Shown: positions 53,675-63,433, counted from the stretch's first letter. The stretch is DNA of 64,000 nt from Pseudomonas sp. BP8 (GCF_017875955.1 NZ_JAGINK010000001.1:1650001-1714000); one strand, 5' to 3'. Program-made: numbers and translations. The notes: generated by a model not told the origin, from the sequence alone.

Positions 53675-55043
53675 TACCCGTATCGAGCGTGACAGCATGG
53701 GTGAACTGCAGGTGCCGGCCCAGGCCCTGTACGGCGCTCAGACCCAACGCGCGGTCGACAACTTCCCGATCAGCGGCCAGCGCATGCCGGCCCAGTTCAT
53801 CCGCGCGCTGCTGCTGGCCAAGGCTGCGGCAGCCAAGGCCAACGTCGAGCTGGAACAGATCACTGCCGACCAGGGCCAGGCTATCGTCAAGGCTGTGGAG
53901 CAGTTGCTGGCCGAGGATTTCATCCAGCATTTTCCGGTGGATGTCTACCAGACCGGCTCGGGCACCAGCTCGAACATGAACGCCAACGAAGTGATCGCCA
54001 CCTTGGCCAGCCGCGTGCTGGGCGAAGCGGTCAATGCCAATGACCACGTCAACTGTGGCCAAAGCAGCAACGACATCATCCCGACCACCATCCATGTCAG
54101 CGCCGCCTTGGCCGTACACGAGCAACTGCTGCCAGCCCTGGCGCACCTGATCGCGGTGATCGACGCCAAGGCTGTTGAGGTACACCAGTACGTCAAGACC
54201 GGCCGCACTCACCTGATGGACGCCATGCCGGTGCGCATGAGCCAGGTTCTTGGTGGCTGGTCGGCGCAGATCAACGCTGCCCGGGCACACATCGAGGCGA
54301 CCCTGCCGAGCCTGCAGGCGCTGGCCCAGGGCGGTACCGCCGTCGGCACCGGGATCAACGCCCACCCGCAGTTCGCCGCCGGTTTCGCGCGCCAGCTCAG
54401 CGGCCTGACCAAGGTCGAGTTCACCCCGGGTGAAAACCTGTTTGCCCTGATCGGCTCGCAGGACACTGCCGTAGCACTGTCGGGCCAGCTCAAGACTACT
54501 GCCGTGGCCCTGACCAAGATCGCCAACGACCTGCGCTGGATGAACTCCGGCCCGCTCGCCGGCCTCGGTGAGATCGAACTCGAAGCGCTGCAGCCGGGTT
54601 CTTCGATCATGCCGGGCAAGGTCAACCCGGTGATCCCGGAAGCCACTGCCATGGTCGCCGCTCAGGTGATCGGCAATGACGCCACCATCGCCATCGCCGG
54701 CCAGTCGGGCAACTTCGAACTGAACGTGATGCTGCCGGTCATCGCGCGCAACCTGCTGGAAAGCATCGAGCTGATGGCCAATGTCAGCCGCCTGCTGGCC
54801 GACAAAGCCATCGCCAGCTTCAAGGTCAATGACGCCAAGCTCAAGGAAGCGCTGTCGCGCAACCCGATCCTGGTCACTGCGCTGAACCCGATCATCGGTT
54901 ACCTGAAAGCCGCCGAGATCGCCAAGACCGCCTACAAGCAAGGCCGGCCGATCATCGATGTGGCGCTGGAGCACACCGACCTGTCGCGTGATCAGCTCGA
55001 GGCGCTGCTCGATCCGGAAAAACTTACCGCCGGCGGCATCTGA
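53667..55043 (+). CDS. fumC: Class II fumarate hydratase FumC (iron-independent)
   Basis: 458 residues with the superfamily signature GSSIMPGKVNP, GSGTSSNMNANEVIA near the active site, and HVNCGQSSNDIIPT. It interconverts fumarate and malate without an iron-sulphur cluster, so it can replace class I fumarases when iron is short. AAGGAA lies 6 bases before the ATG at 53667; the open frame's TTG at 53661 overlaps that site. Second gene of the Fur-boxed operon. Confidence 0.96.
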   Translation: MSNTRIERDSMGELQVPAQALYGAQTQRAVDNFPISGQRMPAQFIRALLLAKAAAAKANVELEQITADQGQAIVKAVEQLLAEDFIQHFPVDVYQTGSGTSSNMNANEVIATLASRVLGEAVNANDHVNCGQSSNDIIPTTIHVSAALAVHEQLLPALAHLIAVIDAKAVEVHQYVKTGRTHLMDAMPVRMSQVLGGWSAQINAARAHIEATLPSLQALAQGGTAVGTGINAHPQFAAGFARQLSGLTKVEFTPGENLFALIGSQDTAVALSGQLKTTAVALTKIANDLRWMNSGPLAGLGEIELEALQPGSSIMPGKVNPVIPEATAMVAAQVIGNDATIAIAGQSGNFELNVMLPVIARNLLESIELMANVSRLLADKAIASFKVNDAKLKEALSRNPILVTALNPIIGYLKAAEIAKTAYKQGRPIIDVALEHTDLSRDQLEALLDPEKLTAGGI

Positions 55044-55067
55044 TCAGAGCCGCCCAGGAGGCACGTC

Positions 55068-55529
55068 ATGCAGCACTGGAAACGCACCACGGATAACGCC
55101 AATCGCCTGTTCGAACAGGGCGAGCTGGTCGATGCCCGGGAACACTACCTGCAAGCCTTGGCCTTGGCCCAGGTGCTGCTCGAGCGCTGGCATGACGTCG
55201 ACGAGGCGGTCGCCGCCTTCGTCATCGCCCACCACAACCTGGCCGACCTGCACCTGCGCCTGAACCAGCCCCACGAAAGCGCCGACTACCTGTGCTCCGC
55301 GCATCAGCGCCTGCTTCAGACCAGCCAGGAACCGCGCTTGCCGCAAGCCTTGCGTGAAGCGGCGCTGCGCCACAGTGCGCGCACCTATACCGAACTGTTG
55401 AGTTTCATCGCTGAGTACGGCCAGTACCCGCGTACCGAGCGTTTGCTCAATCGCAACGCACCCGAGACGAGCGAGCTGGCGGCCCAGCCGGACGCCACTC
55501 CTCGCCCACACGCCTACGGAGTCCACTGA
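55068..55529 (+). CDS. Helical TPR-like protein of the fumC-sodA operon, function unknown
   Basis: 153 residues, almost all helical: [21 protein letters not shown] and [20 protein letters not shown] look like tetratricopeptide units, with a Pro-rich tail. It corresponds in position to the unnamed gene between fumC and sodA in P. aeruginosa (PA4469). No enzyme motif. AGGAGG lies before the ATG. It starts 24 bases after fumC and ends 1 base before sodA, so it is clearly part of the iron-responsive operon. Confidence 0.82.
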   Translation: MQHWKRTTDNANRLFEQGELVDAREHYLQALALAQVLLERWHDVDEAVAAFVIAHHNLADLHLRLNQPHESADYLCSAHQRLLQTSQEPRLPQALREAALRHSARTYTELLSFIAEYGQYPRTERLLNRNAPETSELAAQPDATPRPHAYGVH

Positions 55530-55530
55530 C

Positions 55531-56142
55531 ATGCCTCATACCTTGCCTGCATTGCCTTACGCCTACGATGCGCTTGAGCCGCATATCGATACTCAGACCA
55601 TGGAGATTCACCACAGCAAGCACCACCAGACCTACATCAACAACCTCAACGCTGCCATCGAAGGCACCGAGTGGGTCGACTGGTCGGTAGAAAAACTGGT
55701 GGCTGCGGTCAAGCAATTGCCAGAAAAGCTGCAGGGCGCAGTGATCAACCAAGGCGGCGGCCACGCCAACCACAGCTTGTTCTGGACGGTCATGTCGCCC
55801 AAGGGCGGTGGCCTGCCACAAGGTGACGTGGCCAAGGCCATCGACGCCGAGCTGGGTGGGTTCGAAGCCTTCAAGGATGCCTTCACCAAGGCTGCACTGA
55901 GCCGCTTTGGCAGTGGCTGGGCCTGGTTGAGCGTGACGCCCGAGAAGACCCTGGTAGTGGAAAGCAGCGGCAACCAGGACAGCCCGCTGATGCACGGCAA
56001 TACGCCAATTCTGGGCCTGGACGTGTGGGAGCACGCCTATTACCTGAAGTACCAGAACCGTCGTCCTGAATACATCGGCGCGTTCTACAACGTGGTCGAC
56101 TGGGCCGAAGTCGAACGTCGATATCATCAAGCCCTCAAGTGA
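55531..56142 (+). CDS. sodA: Manganese superoxide dismutase SodA
   Basis: 203 residues with Mn-SOD features: [34 protein letters not shown] (the Gly-Gly-Gly-His-Ala of Mn enzymes), FGSGWAWL and [19 protein letters not shown] with the Asp and His ligands. It removes superoxide in the cytoplasm without using iron. In this operon it is expected to be induced when Fur is inactive, complementing the Fe-enzyme at 19045-19641. Confidence 0.95.
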   Translation: MPHTLPALPYAYDALEPHIDTQTMEIHHSKHHQTYINNLNAAIEGTEWVDWSVEKLVAAVKQLPEKLQGAVINQGGGHANHSLFWTVMSPKGGGLPQGDVAKAIDAELGGFEAFKDAFTKAALSRFGSGWAWLSVTPEKTLVVESSGNQDSPLMHGNTPILGLDVWEHAYYLKYQNRRPEYIGAFYNVVDWAEVERRYHQALK

Positions 56143-56153
56143 GCCGACCCGGT

Positions 56154-57047
56154 ATGCGCGCTGAGGTGATGTCTGTCGGTAGTGTGCGCCTGTTCCGACT
56201 GGCGCTCGGGACTTTGCTGTTGCTGGTGGGTACTGCGTTGCTGGTAACGCGCGCTATCGACTGGCTGGACCTGGAACCACGCATGCTGCGCGCCCTCGAG
56301 GGCGGTGCATTGTGTGCGTTGGGGACGGCGTTGGGCGCGGTACCGGTGTTGGTGATCCGTAACATGCCGGTCGCTCTGGCTGACACTTTGCTCGGCTTTG
56401 GCGCCGGCGTGATGCTCGCGGCAACGGCGTTCTCCCTGGTCATTCCGGGTCTGGACGCGGCCCAGGCCATCGGCTTCAGCCCTTGGGGCGCCGGTGGCAT
56501 CATCAGTTTTGGCCTGTTGTTCGGCGCCCTGTGCCTGTTTCTGGTGGATCTCAAGGTGTCCGGCGCTTCGCCAGAGGCTTTGGTGGGTAACGGGAACCAG
56601 CCGGTGATCGCTGCACGGATCTGGCTGTTCGTGATTGCCATCATTGCCCATAACATCCCCGAAGGCATGGCCATTGGCGTGTCGGCAGGCGGTGGAATGG
56701 CGGATGCCGACAGCCTGGCGATGGGCATTGCCTTGCAGGATGTGCCCGAGGGACTGGTAATTGCGCTGGTGCTGGCAGGCGCTGGCATGCCTCGCTTCAA
56801 GGCGTTTCTGATCGGTGCCGCCTCGGGCCTGGTCGAGCCATTGGCTGCGGTGATCTGCGCCTGGCTGGTCAACGTCGCGGAGCTGCTGTTGCCGTTGGGC
56901 CTGGCCTGTGCGGCGGGGGCGATGCTGTTGGTGGTAACCCAGGAGATCATCCCTGAGTCGCGCAGCAATGGCCATCATCGTCTGGCAAGCCTGGGCCTGT
57001 GTCTCGGCTTCTGCCTGATGATGGTGATGGATACGGCGATGTCGTGA
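56154..57047 (+). CDS. ZIP-family metal transporter
   Basis: About 297 residues, eight predicted helices. The ZIP metal sites are in IIAHNIPEGMAIGVSAGGG (helix 4) and ALQDVPEGLVIALVL (helix 5). It should import divalent metal such as zinc, manganese or iron into the cytoplasm. It follows sodA directly; manganese uptake to load Mn-SOD is a natural inference but not shown. The start is uncertain: ATGs at 56154 and 56169 and a GTG at 56139 are all possible, and none has a good ribosome-binding site. Confidence 0.84.
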   Translation: MRAEVMSVGSVRLFRLALGTLLLLVGTALLVTRAIDWLDLEPRMLRALEGGALCALGTALGAVPVLVIRNMPVALADTLLGFGAGVMLAATAFSLVIPGLDAAQAIGFSPWGAGGIISFGLLFGALCLFLVDLKVSGASPEALVGNGNQPVIAARIWLFVIAIIAHNIPEGMAIGVSAGGGMADADSLAMGIALQDVPEGLVIALVLAGAGMPRFKAFLIGAASGLVEPLAAVICAWLVNVAELLLPLGLACAAGAMLLVVTQEIIPESRSNGHHRLASLGLCLGFCLMMVMDTAMS

Positions 57048-57098
57048 GCAAAGCGAAGGTGGAGGGCTCCGCCTTCGTCATTGTGAATAAATGAAGTT

Positions 57099-57419
57099 TC
57101 AGGCGAAGATCACTTCAATACGTCCTTGAGGGCGTGAGCGGGGTGCAGCTTTTACCACGATTTGAACGTCGCGGCCCAAGCGTGCCAGGCAGTCAATCAT
57201 CTTCGTTTCGCTGATTCCGCGAAATCTGCCCCGAATCATTTCTGAAACCTTCGGTTGTGGCAGGCCGAGGATGGCTGCAGCTTGGGTTTGGGTCAGGTGT
57301 CTGGCCTTGATGATGCTGCAGATCTTGCTAGCCAGATGCGCCTTGACCTGCATTTCGCCTGCGTCAGGATAGTTGAGGTCGGCGTAGACATTGCCACTGC
57401 CTTCTTCGATCTCACTCAT
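57099..57419 (-). CDS. Antitoxin, Xre-type helix-turn-helix protein (HigA-like)
   Basis: 106 residues. The helix-turn-helix is HLTQTQAAAILGLPQPKVSEMI, close to HigA/Xre antitoxins; the N-terminal half is acidic (MSEIEEGSGNVYADLNYP). It would neutralise the RelE-type toxin encoded upstream and repress their joint promoter. AGAGGA lies 8 bases before the ATG at 57417-57419. Its start overlaps the toxin stop by 8 bases. Confidence 0.84.
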   Translation of the reverse strand: MSEIEEGSGNVYADLNYPDAGEMQVKAHLASKICSIIKARHLTQTQAAAILGLPQPKVSEMIRGRFRGISETKMIDCLARLGRDVQIVVKAAPRSRPQGRIEVIFA

Positions 57420-57783
57420 GCTTGTTTTCCTCTGAATGTGCTTTTGCAAAATTCAAGCGTGTTCGGACCAGCGCTATGTCGTGGCCGGGCGTCTTGATAC
57501 CCGCCTTGGATTTCTTCTGGAAGCAGTGCAGGACGTATATCCCTGCGCTGAAGCGCACTGTGTAGACCCCTCGGTAGGTATTACCGTCATGGTCTTCTAT
57601 TACTTCAAGGACGCCACCGCCTGCGAACCCTTTCAAGGCTTTTGCCTGTAGATGCTTGCTACCTTCCTGAGCAAGGTGGAGGGCGAAACCGAATGTGTCC
57701 TGAATGTCTGGGGGGAGGGCTTGAAGATCTTTTCTGCTGCTGCCAACCCAGTAAACAGGTTTTACCCGCTTTGATGCTTCCAT
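57412..57783 (-). CDS. Toxin of the RelE/HigB (Gp49-like) type
   Basis: 123 residues: KPVYWVGSSRKDLQALPPDI at the N-terminus, a central LKGFAGGGVLEVIEDHDGNTYRGVYTVRF, and VLHCFQKKSKAGIKTPGHDIALVRTRL. The patterns fit phage-derived Gp49-like/HigB toxins with the RelE fold, which cut mRNA on the ribosome. Toxin-first order is typical of higBA. A perfect palindrome lies 19-36 bases upstream. The pair sits between the sodA operon and ptsO and reads like a small accessory insertion. Confidence 0.82.
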   Translation of the reverse strand: MEASKRVKPVYWVGSSRKDLQALPPDIQDTFGFALHLAQEGSKHLQAKALKGFAGGGVLEVIEDHDGNTYRGVYTVRFSAGIYVLHCFQKKSKAGIKTPGHDIALVRTRLNFAKAHSEENKHE

Positions 57784-57801
57784 GAAAATACCCGCTCAAT
57801 C

Positions 57802-57819
57802 TATACCTACATAGGTATA
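57802..57819. promoter_or_regulatory. Palindromic operator of the toxin-antitoxin pair
   Basis: TATACCTACATAGGTATA has perfect 8-bp arms around CA. It lies just upstream of the toxin ATG, where an Xre-type antitoxin would bind to repress its own operon. Confidence 0.7.
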
Positions 57820-57908
57820 AAGGCAATCGAGTCGAGTTTCATCCAGACAATTGGTAAGGGATGTTGCTGCGTGAGGTATCAAGCGCGCTCGAGTGGAGTC
57901 TGCGAGGG

Positions 57909-58181
57909 TTACTCGCCTTCGTCGAAGTAGTTGTTGATCAGCGCCTCCAAGGCATCCAGCGCATCGTTATCCTGCTCGCCTTCGGTGTGCAGGTGCACTT
58001 GGGTGCCCTTGCCGGCGGCGAGCATCATCACAGCCATGATGCTCTTGCCATCCACCAGCTTGTCCGGCGCACGGCCGACTTTTACCTGGCAGGGAAAGCG
58101 TCCGGCAACACCGACGAATTTTGCCGCCGCCCGGGCATGCAGGCCCAGCTTGTTGATGATGGTGATTTCGCGGGCGGGCAT
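57909..58181 (-). CDS. ptsO: Nitrogen-PTS phosphocarrier NPr
   Basis: 90 residues, an HPr homologue: phospho-acceptor His15 in NKLGLHARAAAKFV, and the Ser46 region DGKSIMAVMMLAAGKG. It passes phosphate from EI-Ntr to PtsN. The ATG at 58179-58181 is the standard start; the longer open frame is antisense-like. It is the last gene of rpoN-hpf-ptsN-rapZ-ptsO. Confidence 0.94.
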   Translation of the reverse strand: MPAREITIINKLGLHARAAAKFVGVAGRFPCQVKVGRAPDKLVDGKSIMAVMMLAAGKGTQVHLHTEGEQDNDALDALEALINNYFDEGE

Positions 58182-58201
58182 CGTGGGGTGGATCCTGTGG
58201 G

Positions 58202-59056
58202 CTAGAGGTCGCGGTGGCGGACCTGGACGTTTTTCAGGGATTGCTGCAACGACTGGCCAAGGCGTTCGGTCAGGTAGACCGAGCGGTGATGGCCGCCGGT
58301 GCAGCCGATGGCGATAGTGACATAGGCGCGGTTGCTGGCGGCGAAACGGGGGAGCCATTTAAGCAGGTAGCTTGAAATGTCTTGGTACATCTCTTCGACG
58401 TCCGGCTGGGCGGCCAGGTAGTCCTTCACAGGCTGCTCGAGGCCGGAATGCTCGCGTAGCTCGGGCTTCCAGTACGGGTTGGGCAGGCAGCGCACGTCGA
58501 ATACCAGGTCGGCATCAACCGGCATGCCGCGCTTGAAACCAAACGATTCAACGAGAAACGCGGTACCAGGCTCGGGTTGGTTGAGCAGGCGCAACTTGAT
58601 CGAGTCGCGCAGCTGGTAGAGGTTGAGATTGGTGGTGTCGATCTTCAGGTCGGCCAAGTCGGCGATCGGCCCCAGCAACTCGCTCTCGACACGGATCGCT
58701 TCAGCAAGCGAGCGATTGGCGTTGGTCAGTGGGTGGCGCCGGCGGGTCTCGGAAAAACGCTTGAGCAGCGTGTCTTCATCGGCATCCAGATACAGCACGT
58801 CGCACTGGATATGCTTGCTGCGCGCGTCTTCCAGCAGCTCGGGAAAGCGCGAGAGGTGGCTGGGCAGGTTGCGCGCATCAATCGACACGGCAACCTTGGG
58901 CTGCATCAGCTCGGTGTTGATCAGCGCATTCTCCGCCAGCTGCGGCAGCAACCCTGCGGGGAGGTTGTCGATGCAGTAGTAGCCGTTGTCTTCCAGTACG
59001 GCAAGGGCGGTGCTCTTGCCGGAGCCGGAACGGCCGCTGACGATGATCAGGCGCAT
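58202..59056 (-). CDS. rapZ: RNase adapter / nucleotide-binding protein RapZ
   Basis: 284 residues. Walker [12 protein letters not shown] at the N-terminus, [15 protein letters not shown], then the C-terminal domain with the characteristic [19 protein letters not shown] and [19 protein letters not shown]. In enterics RapZ regulates glmS through small RNAs; in Pseudomonas the role is less defined. It starts 2 bases after ptsN. Confidence 0.95.
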   Translation of the reverse strand: MRLIIVSGRSGSGKSTALAVLEDNGYYCIDNLPAGLLPQLAENALINTELMQPKVAVSIDARNLPSHLSRFPELLEDARSKHIQCDVLYLDADEDTLLKRFSETRRRHPLTNANRSLAEAIRVESELLGPIADLADLKIDTTNLNLYQLRDSIKLRLLNQPEPGTAFLVESFGFKRGMPVDADLVFDVRCLPNPYWKPELREHSGLEQPVKDYLAAQPDVEEMYQDISSYLLKWLPRFAASNRAYVTIAIGCTGGHHRSVYLTERLGQSLQQSLKNVQVRHRDL

Positions 59057-59058
59057 AT

Positions 59059-59526
59059 TCAGCTCCCGCTTTGCTCGTCCAGGACGACTTGGTACAACGC
59101 CTCGCTGCTGTTGGCAGCGCGCAGGCGCTCTCGGACTTCCTTGCGATCGAGCATGCTCGCGATCTGGCGTAGAAGTTCGAGGTGGGCATCGGTGGCGGCT
59201 TCGGGCACCAGCAGGACAAACAGCAGGTCCACGGGCGCGCCGTCGATGGCGTCGAAATCAATGGGTGCAGCCAGGTGGAGGAGGGCGCTTACCGGATTCT
59301 CGCAGCCCTTGAGGCGGCAATGAGGAATGGCGATGCCATTGCCAAACCCGGTCGAGCCCAGTTTTTCGCGGGCGATCAACTTCTCGAAGAGGTCTTGCTC
59401 ATCGAGCTCGGGGACTTCGCGGTGGACCGCTGCGGCAATGGTTTCCAAAGCGCGTTTTTTACTGCTGACGCCCGACACGTTCACCAGGGAACGGCCGGGG
59501 GTCAGGATGGTTTCAAGTCGGATCAT
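59059..59526 (-). CDS. ptsN: Nitrogen-PTS enzyme IIA (PtsN)
   Basis: 155 residues. The phospho-acceptor His is in [21 protein letters not shown]-Ntr regulates potassium uptake, PHB and carbon/nitrogen balance in P. putida. Motifs [19 protein letters not shown] and [20 protein letters not shown] fit. It lies 12 bases after hpf. Confidence 0.94.
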   Translation of the reverse strand: MIRLETILTPGRSLVNVSGVSSKKRALETIAAAVHREVPELDEQDLFEKLIAREKLGSTGFGNGIAIPHCRLKGCENPVSALLHLAAPIDFDAIDGAPVDLLFVLLVPEAATDAHLELLRQIASMLDRKEVRERLRAANSSEALYQVVLDEQSGS

Positions 59527-59538
59527 GGATGAGGGGGA

Positions 59539-59847
59539 TCAGCGGGCGGCTGCACCTTGCAGCAGGCTTTGCTGTTTTTCCTTGTGTTTTTTCAGTTGGC
59601 GGTCGAGCTTGTCAGCCAGGGCGTCGATCGCTGCATACATGTCTTGGTCTTCGGCATTGGCAACCACTTCGCCGCCAGGAATCTGCACGGTCGCTTCGAC
59701 CTTCTGTTGCAGCTTCTCGACTTTCAGGATGACCTGCACGTTGGTGATCTTGTCGAAGTGTCCTGCGACCCTATCAAGCTTTTCGAGCACATAGGTGCGC
59801 AGAGGGTCGGTGACTTCTACATGGTGTCCACTGATGTTGACTTGCAT
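59539..59847 (-). CDS. hpf: Ribosome hibernation promoting factor, short form
   Basis: 102 residues, MQVNISGHHVEVTDPLRTYV to QQSLLQGAAAR, the short HPF type without the long C-terminal dimer domain. It binds stationary-phase ribosomes and supports 100S formation. AAGGAG lies 7 bases before the ATG at 59845-59847. First gene after rpoN. Confidence 0.94.
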   Translation of the reverse strand: MQVNISGHHVEVTDPLRTYVLEKLDRVAGHFDKITNVQVILKVEKLQQKVEATVQIPGGEVVANAEDQDMYAAIDALADKLDRQLKKHKEKQQSLLQGAAAR

Positions 59848-59872
59848 ACAGCTTCTCCTTTTGTTGCCCGTG

Positions 59873-59899
59873 CATAAAGAGGCAGGTGTTGCACCTGCC
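59873..59899 (-). terminator. Hairpin between rpoN and hpf
   Basis: On the minus strand GGCAGGTG-CAA-CACCTGCC (59881-59899) is followed by TCTTTAT. It is 28 bases past the rpoN stop and looks like a moderate terminator or attenuator that may separate rpoN from hpf-ptsN-rapZ-ptsO. Confidence 0.6.
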
Positions 59900-59927
59900 C
59901 CACAAACGCTGTGGCGCATCCCAGGGG

Positions 59928-61439
59928 CTACATCAATCGCTTGCGTTCACTCGACGGTGCGATGCCGAGCGACTCGCGGTATTTGGCGACGGTGCGACGG
60001 GCTACCTGGATGCCTTGTGCCTCCAGTAAACCAGCGATCTTGCTGTCACTCAATGGCTTTTTCTGATTTTCCGCTGCAACCAGTTTCTTGATGATCGCGC
60101 GGATCGCCGTGGACGAGCATTCACCGCCCTCCGAGGTGCTGACGTGGCTTGAGAAAAAGTATTTCAGTTCATAGATACCGCGCGGGGTATGCATGTACTT
60201 CTGGGTGGTGACCCGCGAAATGGTCGACTCGTGCATGCCCACCGCCTCGGCGATGTCATGCAGGACCAACGGCTTCATCGCTTCGTCGCCATGGTCGAGG
60301 AAACCACGCTGGTGCTCGACGATTTGCGTGGCAACCTTCATCAAGGTCTCGTTGCGGCTTTGCAGGCTCTTGATGAACCAGCGCGCTTCCTGCAACTGGT
60401 TGCGCATGAAGGTGTTGTCGGCGCTGGTATCGGCGCGCCGGACAAACCCGGCATATTGCGGATTGACCCGCAAGCGGGGGATGGCCTCCTGGTTCAACTC
60501 GACCAGCCAGCGGTCGCTGTCCTTGCGCACGATGACGTCAGGTACGACGTACTCGGGCTCGCTTGACTCGATCTGCGAACCTGGCCGCGGGTTGAGGCTT
60601 TGCACCAGTTCAATGATCTGGCGCAGCTCGTCTTCCTTGAGCTTCATGCGGCGCATCAACTGGCTGTAGTCGCGGCTGCCGAGCAGGTCGATGTAGTCGG
60701 TGACCAGGCGCTGCGCTTCGGCCATCCACGGCGTACTGGCAGGCAGTTGGCGCAGTTGCAGGAGCAGGCATTCGCCGAGGTTGCGCGCGCCGACGCCGGC
60801 GGGCTCGAACTGCTGGATCCGGTGCAGGACGGCTTCGACTTCATCCAGCTCGATGTCCAGCTCGGGGTCGAACCCGGCACAGATTTCCTCGAGGGTATCC
60901 TCCAGGTAGCCCTGCTGGTTGATGCTATCGACCAAGGTCACGGCGATCAGGCGGTCGGTGTCGGACATCGGTGCCAGGTTCAGCTGCCACAGCAGATGGC
61001 TCTGCAGGCTTTCGCCGACAGAAGTGCGGGTGGTGAAGTCCCACTCGTCGTCATCGTTGCTCGGCAGGCTGCTGGCGCTGGTCTGGTAGATGTCTTCCCA
61101 GGCGGTATCAACCGGGAGTTCGTTGGGGATGCGCTCGTTCCATTCGCCTTCCTCATGATTCTCGGAGGAAGAGGCGGTGCCCTCCTGGAAGGAGGTGTCC
61201 TGGAAGTTGTTATCGTTGGCTTCGGCGGCCGGCTTGCTGTCGGTGTTATCCGCCATCGGGTCGCTGTTGTCGAAGTCTTCGCCGTCTTCCTGGCGTTCGA
61301 GCATCGGATTGGATTCCAGCGCTTCCTGGATTTCCTGCTGGAGGTCCAAGGTAGAGAGCTGAAGCAGACGAATGGCCTGTTGCAACTGCGGGGTCATCGT
61401 CAGTTGCTGGCCCATTTTTAGGACGAGCGATGCTTTCAT
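59928..61439 (-). CDS. rpoN: RNA polymerase sigma-54 factor RpoN
   Basis: 503 residues. N-terminal Gln/Leu-rich activator region ([20 protein letters not shown]), an acidic region II at about 50-120, the core-binding and helix-turn-helix domains, and the RpoN box [12 protein letters not shown] near the C-terminus. It directs transcription from -24/-12 promoters for nitrogen, flagella and many catabolic genes. Located downstream of lptB, with a 173-base gap containing hairpins and probably its own promoter. Confidence 0.97.
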   Translation of the reverse strand: MKASLVLKMGQQLTMTPQLQQAIRLLQLSTLDLQQEIQEALESNPMLERQEDGEDFDNSDPMADNTDSKPAAEANDNNFQDTSFQEGTASSSENHEEGEWNERIPNELPVDTAWEDIYQTSASSLPSNDDDEWDFTTRTSVGESLQSHLLWQLNLAPMSDTDRLIAVTLVDSINQQGYLEDTLEEICAGFDPELDIELDEVEAVLHRIQQFEPAGVGARNLGECLLLQLRQLPASTPWMAEAQRLVTDYIDLLGSRDYSQLMRRMKLKEDELRQIIELVQSLNPRPGSQIESSEPEYVVPDVIVRKDSDRWLVELNQEAIPRLRVNPQYAGFVRRADTSADNTFMRNQLQEARWFIKSLQSRNETLMKVATQIVEHQRGFLDHGDEAMKPLVLHDIAEAVGMHESTISRVTTQKYMHTPRGIYELKYFFSSHVSTSEGGECSSTAIRAIIKKLVAAENQKKPLSDSKIAGLLEAQGIQVARRTVAKYRESLGIAPSSERKRLM

Positions 61440-61569
61440 GGCTTGGGCTTAGTACCTTGGTCGCCGGCGCGCATGCGCCATCCACTACACGAAGGGCGCC
61501 GGAGCGCCAATTTCAAGCAAGTTATATGCCTTAATTTGTAGCGTTTGCCTAGAGCACTGTAACACTTAA

Positions 61570-61605
61570 GCCTCAATGAGGCCGATTTGCCAGTGCTCTG
61601 GCAAA
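61570..61605 (-). terminator. Two small hairpins between lptB and rpoN
   Basis: TTTGCCAG-TGCT-CTGGCAAA (61586-61605) is a perfect 8-bp stem, and GCCTC-AAT-GAGGC (61570-61582) a 5-bp stem. They begin 8 bases past the lptB stop. No long T-run follows; partial termination or mRNA-end formation is possible. Confidence 0.4.
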
Positions 61606-61612
61606 GCCTGAG

Positions 61613-62338
61613 TCAGAGTCGGAACTCGTGACCCAGGTAGACTTCCTTGACCAATTCATTGGCCAGGATGGTCTGGGCATCGCCTTCAGCGATCAATTGA
61701 CCGTCGTTGACGATGTAGGCGGTTTCACAGATATCCAGGGTCTCGCGGACGTTGTGGTCGGTGATCAACACACCGATACCCTTGGCCTTGAGGTGGTGGA
61801 TGATCTGCTTGATGTCGCCCACGGAAATCGGGTCGACACCGGCAAACGGTTCGTCCAGCAGGATGAACTTCGGTGCGGTGGCCAGGGCGCGGGCGATCTC
61901 GACACGGCGGCGTTCGCCACCGGAGAGGCTCATGCCCAGGTTGTCGCGGATGTGGCTGATGTGGAATTCCTGCAGCAGGCTTTCCAGCTCCTTGCGACGG
62001 CCTTCGCGATCGAGTTCCTTGCGGGTCTCGAGGATCGCCATGATGTTGTCGGCTACCGACAGTTTGCGGAAGATCGAGGCTTCCTGCGGCAGATAGCCGA
62101 TGCCGGCGCGTGCACGTCCGTGCATCGGCTGGTGGCTGACATCCTGGTTGTCGATCAGTACGCGGCCCTGATCGGCCTGGACCAGACCGACAATCATGTA
62201 GAAGCAGGTCGTCTTGCCGGCGCCGTTAGGGCCAAGCAGGCCGACGATCTGGCCGCTGTCGATGGACAGGCTGACGTCGCGAACCACCTGCCGACTCTTG
62301 TAGCTCTTGGCCAGATGCTGGGCTTTGAGGGTTGCCAT
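61613..62338 (-). CDS. lptB: LPS export ABC transporter ATPase LptB
   Basis: 241 residues. Walker [20 protein letters not shown]-loop [13 protein letters not shown], signature [16 protein letters not shown], Walker [16 protein letters not shown] and the switch His in [12 protein letters not shown]. It powers LptFG, moving lipopolysaccharide across the envelope. Starts right after the lptA stop. Confidence 0.97.
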   Translation of the reverse strand: MATLKAQHLAKSYKSRQVVRDVSLSIDSGQIVGLLGPNGAGKTTCFYMIVGLVQADQGRVLIDNQDVSHQPMHGRARAGIGYLPQEASIFRKLSVADNIMAILETRKELDREGRRKELESLLQEFHISHIRDNLGMSLSGGERRRVEIARALATAPKFILLDEPFAGVDPISVGDIKQIIHHLKAKGIGVLITDHNVRETLDICETAYIVNDGQLIAEGDAQTILANELVKEVYLGHEFRL

Positions 62339-62866
62339 TTACTCGGCCTTCTTCTTCGGCTGGATCACCATGTCGATGCGCGGGCGCTTGGTGGAGGCGG
62401 CGCCACTGGAGGTGCCGGCGGTGGCCACCTGCGACTTGGTGTTGTAGACGATTTTCTCGCCTTCGGTGGTGTTGCCTTCGTTCTCGACCTTGGCGCGGTC
62501 GGTGAGGATGATGGTGTCCTTCTGCGCCTGGTACTGAATGGTTACCGCCCAACCCTTCATCTTGTCGGCTTTGTCGGCGCTTTGCTGTTGCTCGAAGTAG
62601 GCCAGGTTGCCCACCGAGGTCACCACGTCGATGTCGCCATTGGTGGCGCGGGTCATGGTCACGGTGTTGCCGGTGATCTTCATCGAGCCCTGGGTGATGA
62701 TCACATCGCCCTTGTAGGTCGCCACGCCTTGCTTGTCATCCAGGTGAGCGTCGTCGGCCTGGATACGAATTGGCTGGTCACGATCGGTCGGCAGGGCCAA
62801 GGCGCTCGCGCTTCCCAGTGCTGCGCTCAGGCTGAGCAAAAAGGGGAGTGTTTTAACGAGCCTCAT
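62339..62866 (-). CDS. lptA: LPS transport periplasmic protein LptA
   Basis: 175 residues with a signal peptide (LPFLLSLSAALGSASALA) and the OstA/LptA beta-jellyroll (DRDQPIRIQADDAHLDDKQG, GVATYKGDVIITQGSMKITG). A Lys-rich tail (KKKAE) ends the protein. It forms the bridge carrying LPS to LptDE. The start overlaps lptC by 14 bases. Confidence 0.95.
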   Translation of the reverse strand: MRLVKTLPFLLSLSAALGSASALALPTDRDQPIRIQADDAHLDDKQGVATYKGDVIITQGSMKITGNTVTMTRATNGDIDVVTSVGNLAYFEQQQSADKADKMKGWAVTIQYQAQKDTIILTDRAKVENEGNTTEGEKIVYNTKSQVATAGTSSGAASTKRPRIDMVIQPKKKAE

Positions 62867-63425
62867 ACTGTCCTCTTACGTTGGACAGCAGGTCCATCCT
62901 GCCGTCTTTCAAATACGCTTTCATTCCGGTACCCGTAGTCGTGCCACCGAAGCCGTCGATTCTAACGGCTTGCTCGGTCTGCGCATATTGCTTCTGCGGG
63001 AACACAGTCATGCGGGTCGTGGTAATGATGGTTTCACGCTGTTTCTCGTCAGTACGTGCGACCCGCACCTTGTCGATCAGTTCGACTTCGCTGCCATCCG
63101 GGTTGACCTCGGCGCGCACGCTCTGCACATGCCAGGGGAACTCGGTGCCACGGTACATCTGCAGGTCGGGAGTGGTCACCAGGGTCACCTCGGTGGCCTT
63201 GAGATGCTCGACCTTGTCCGCGGTCATTTCATACTGCATCTTGCCATCGGGCAGGAACTGCACGCTGTGGGCGTTGATCGCGTAGTAGTCGATGGCGTTC
63301 TCGTCGGTCTGGGCTACCGGCTTGTCGAGGAAGCTCTCGGGGCTGATGTTCCAGTAGCCGACCGCCACCAGCACGGCGGCGATCACACTGGACAGTGCGA
63401 TGTTTTTGGCTTTCTTGCTGAACAT
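62853..63425 (-). CDS. lptC: LPS export protein LptC
   Basis: 190 residues: one N-terminal transmembrane helix (NIALSSVIAAVLVAVGYW) and a periplasmic LptC domain (YYAINAHSVQFLPDGKMQYEM, then YLKDGRMDLLSNVRGQYEA). It docks LptA to the LptBFG complex. The gene lies 8 bases after kdsC and overlaps lptA. Confidence 0.94.
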   Translation of the reverse strand: MFSKKAKNIALSSVIAAVLVAVGYWNISPESFLDKPVAQTDENAIDYYAINAHSVQFLPDGKMQYEMTADKVEHLKATEVTLVTTPDLQMYRGTEFPWHVQSVRAEVNPDGSEVELIDKVRVARTDEKQRETIITTTRMTVFPQKQYAQTEQAVRIDGFGGTTTGTGMKAYLKDGRMDLLSNVRGQYEAR

Positions 63426-63433
63426 GTGCGGCC

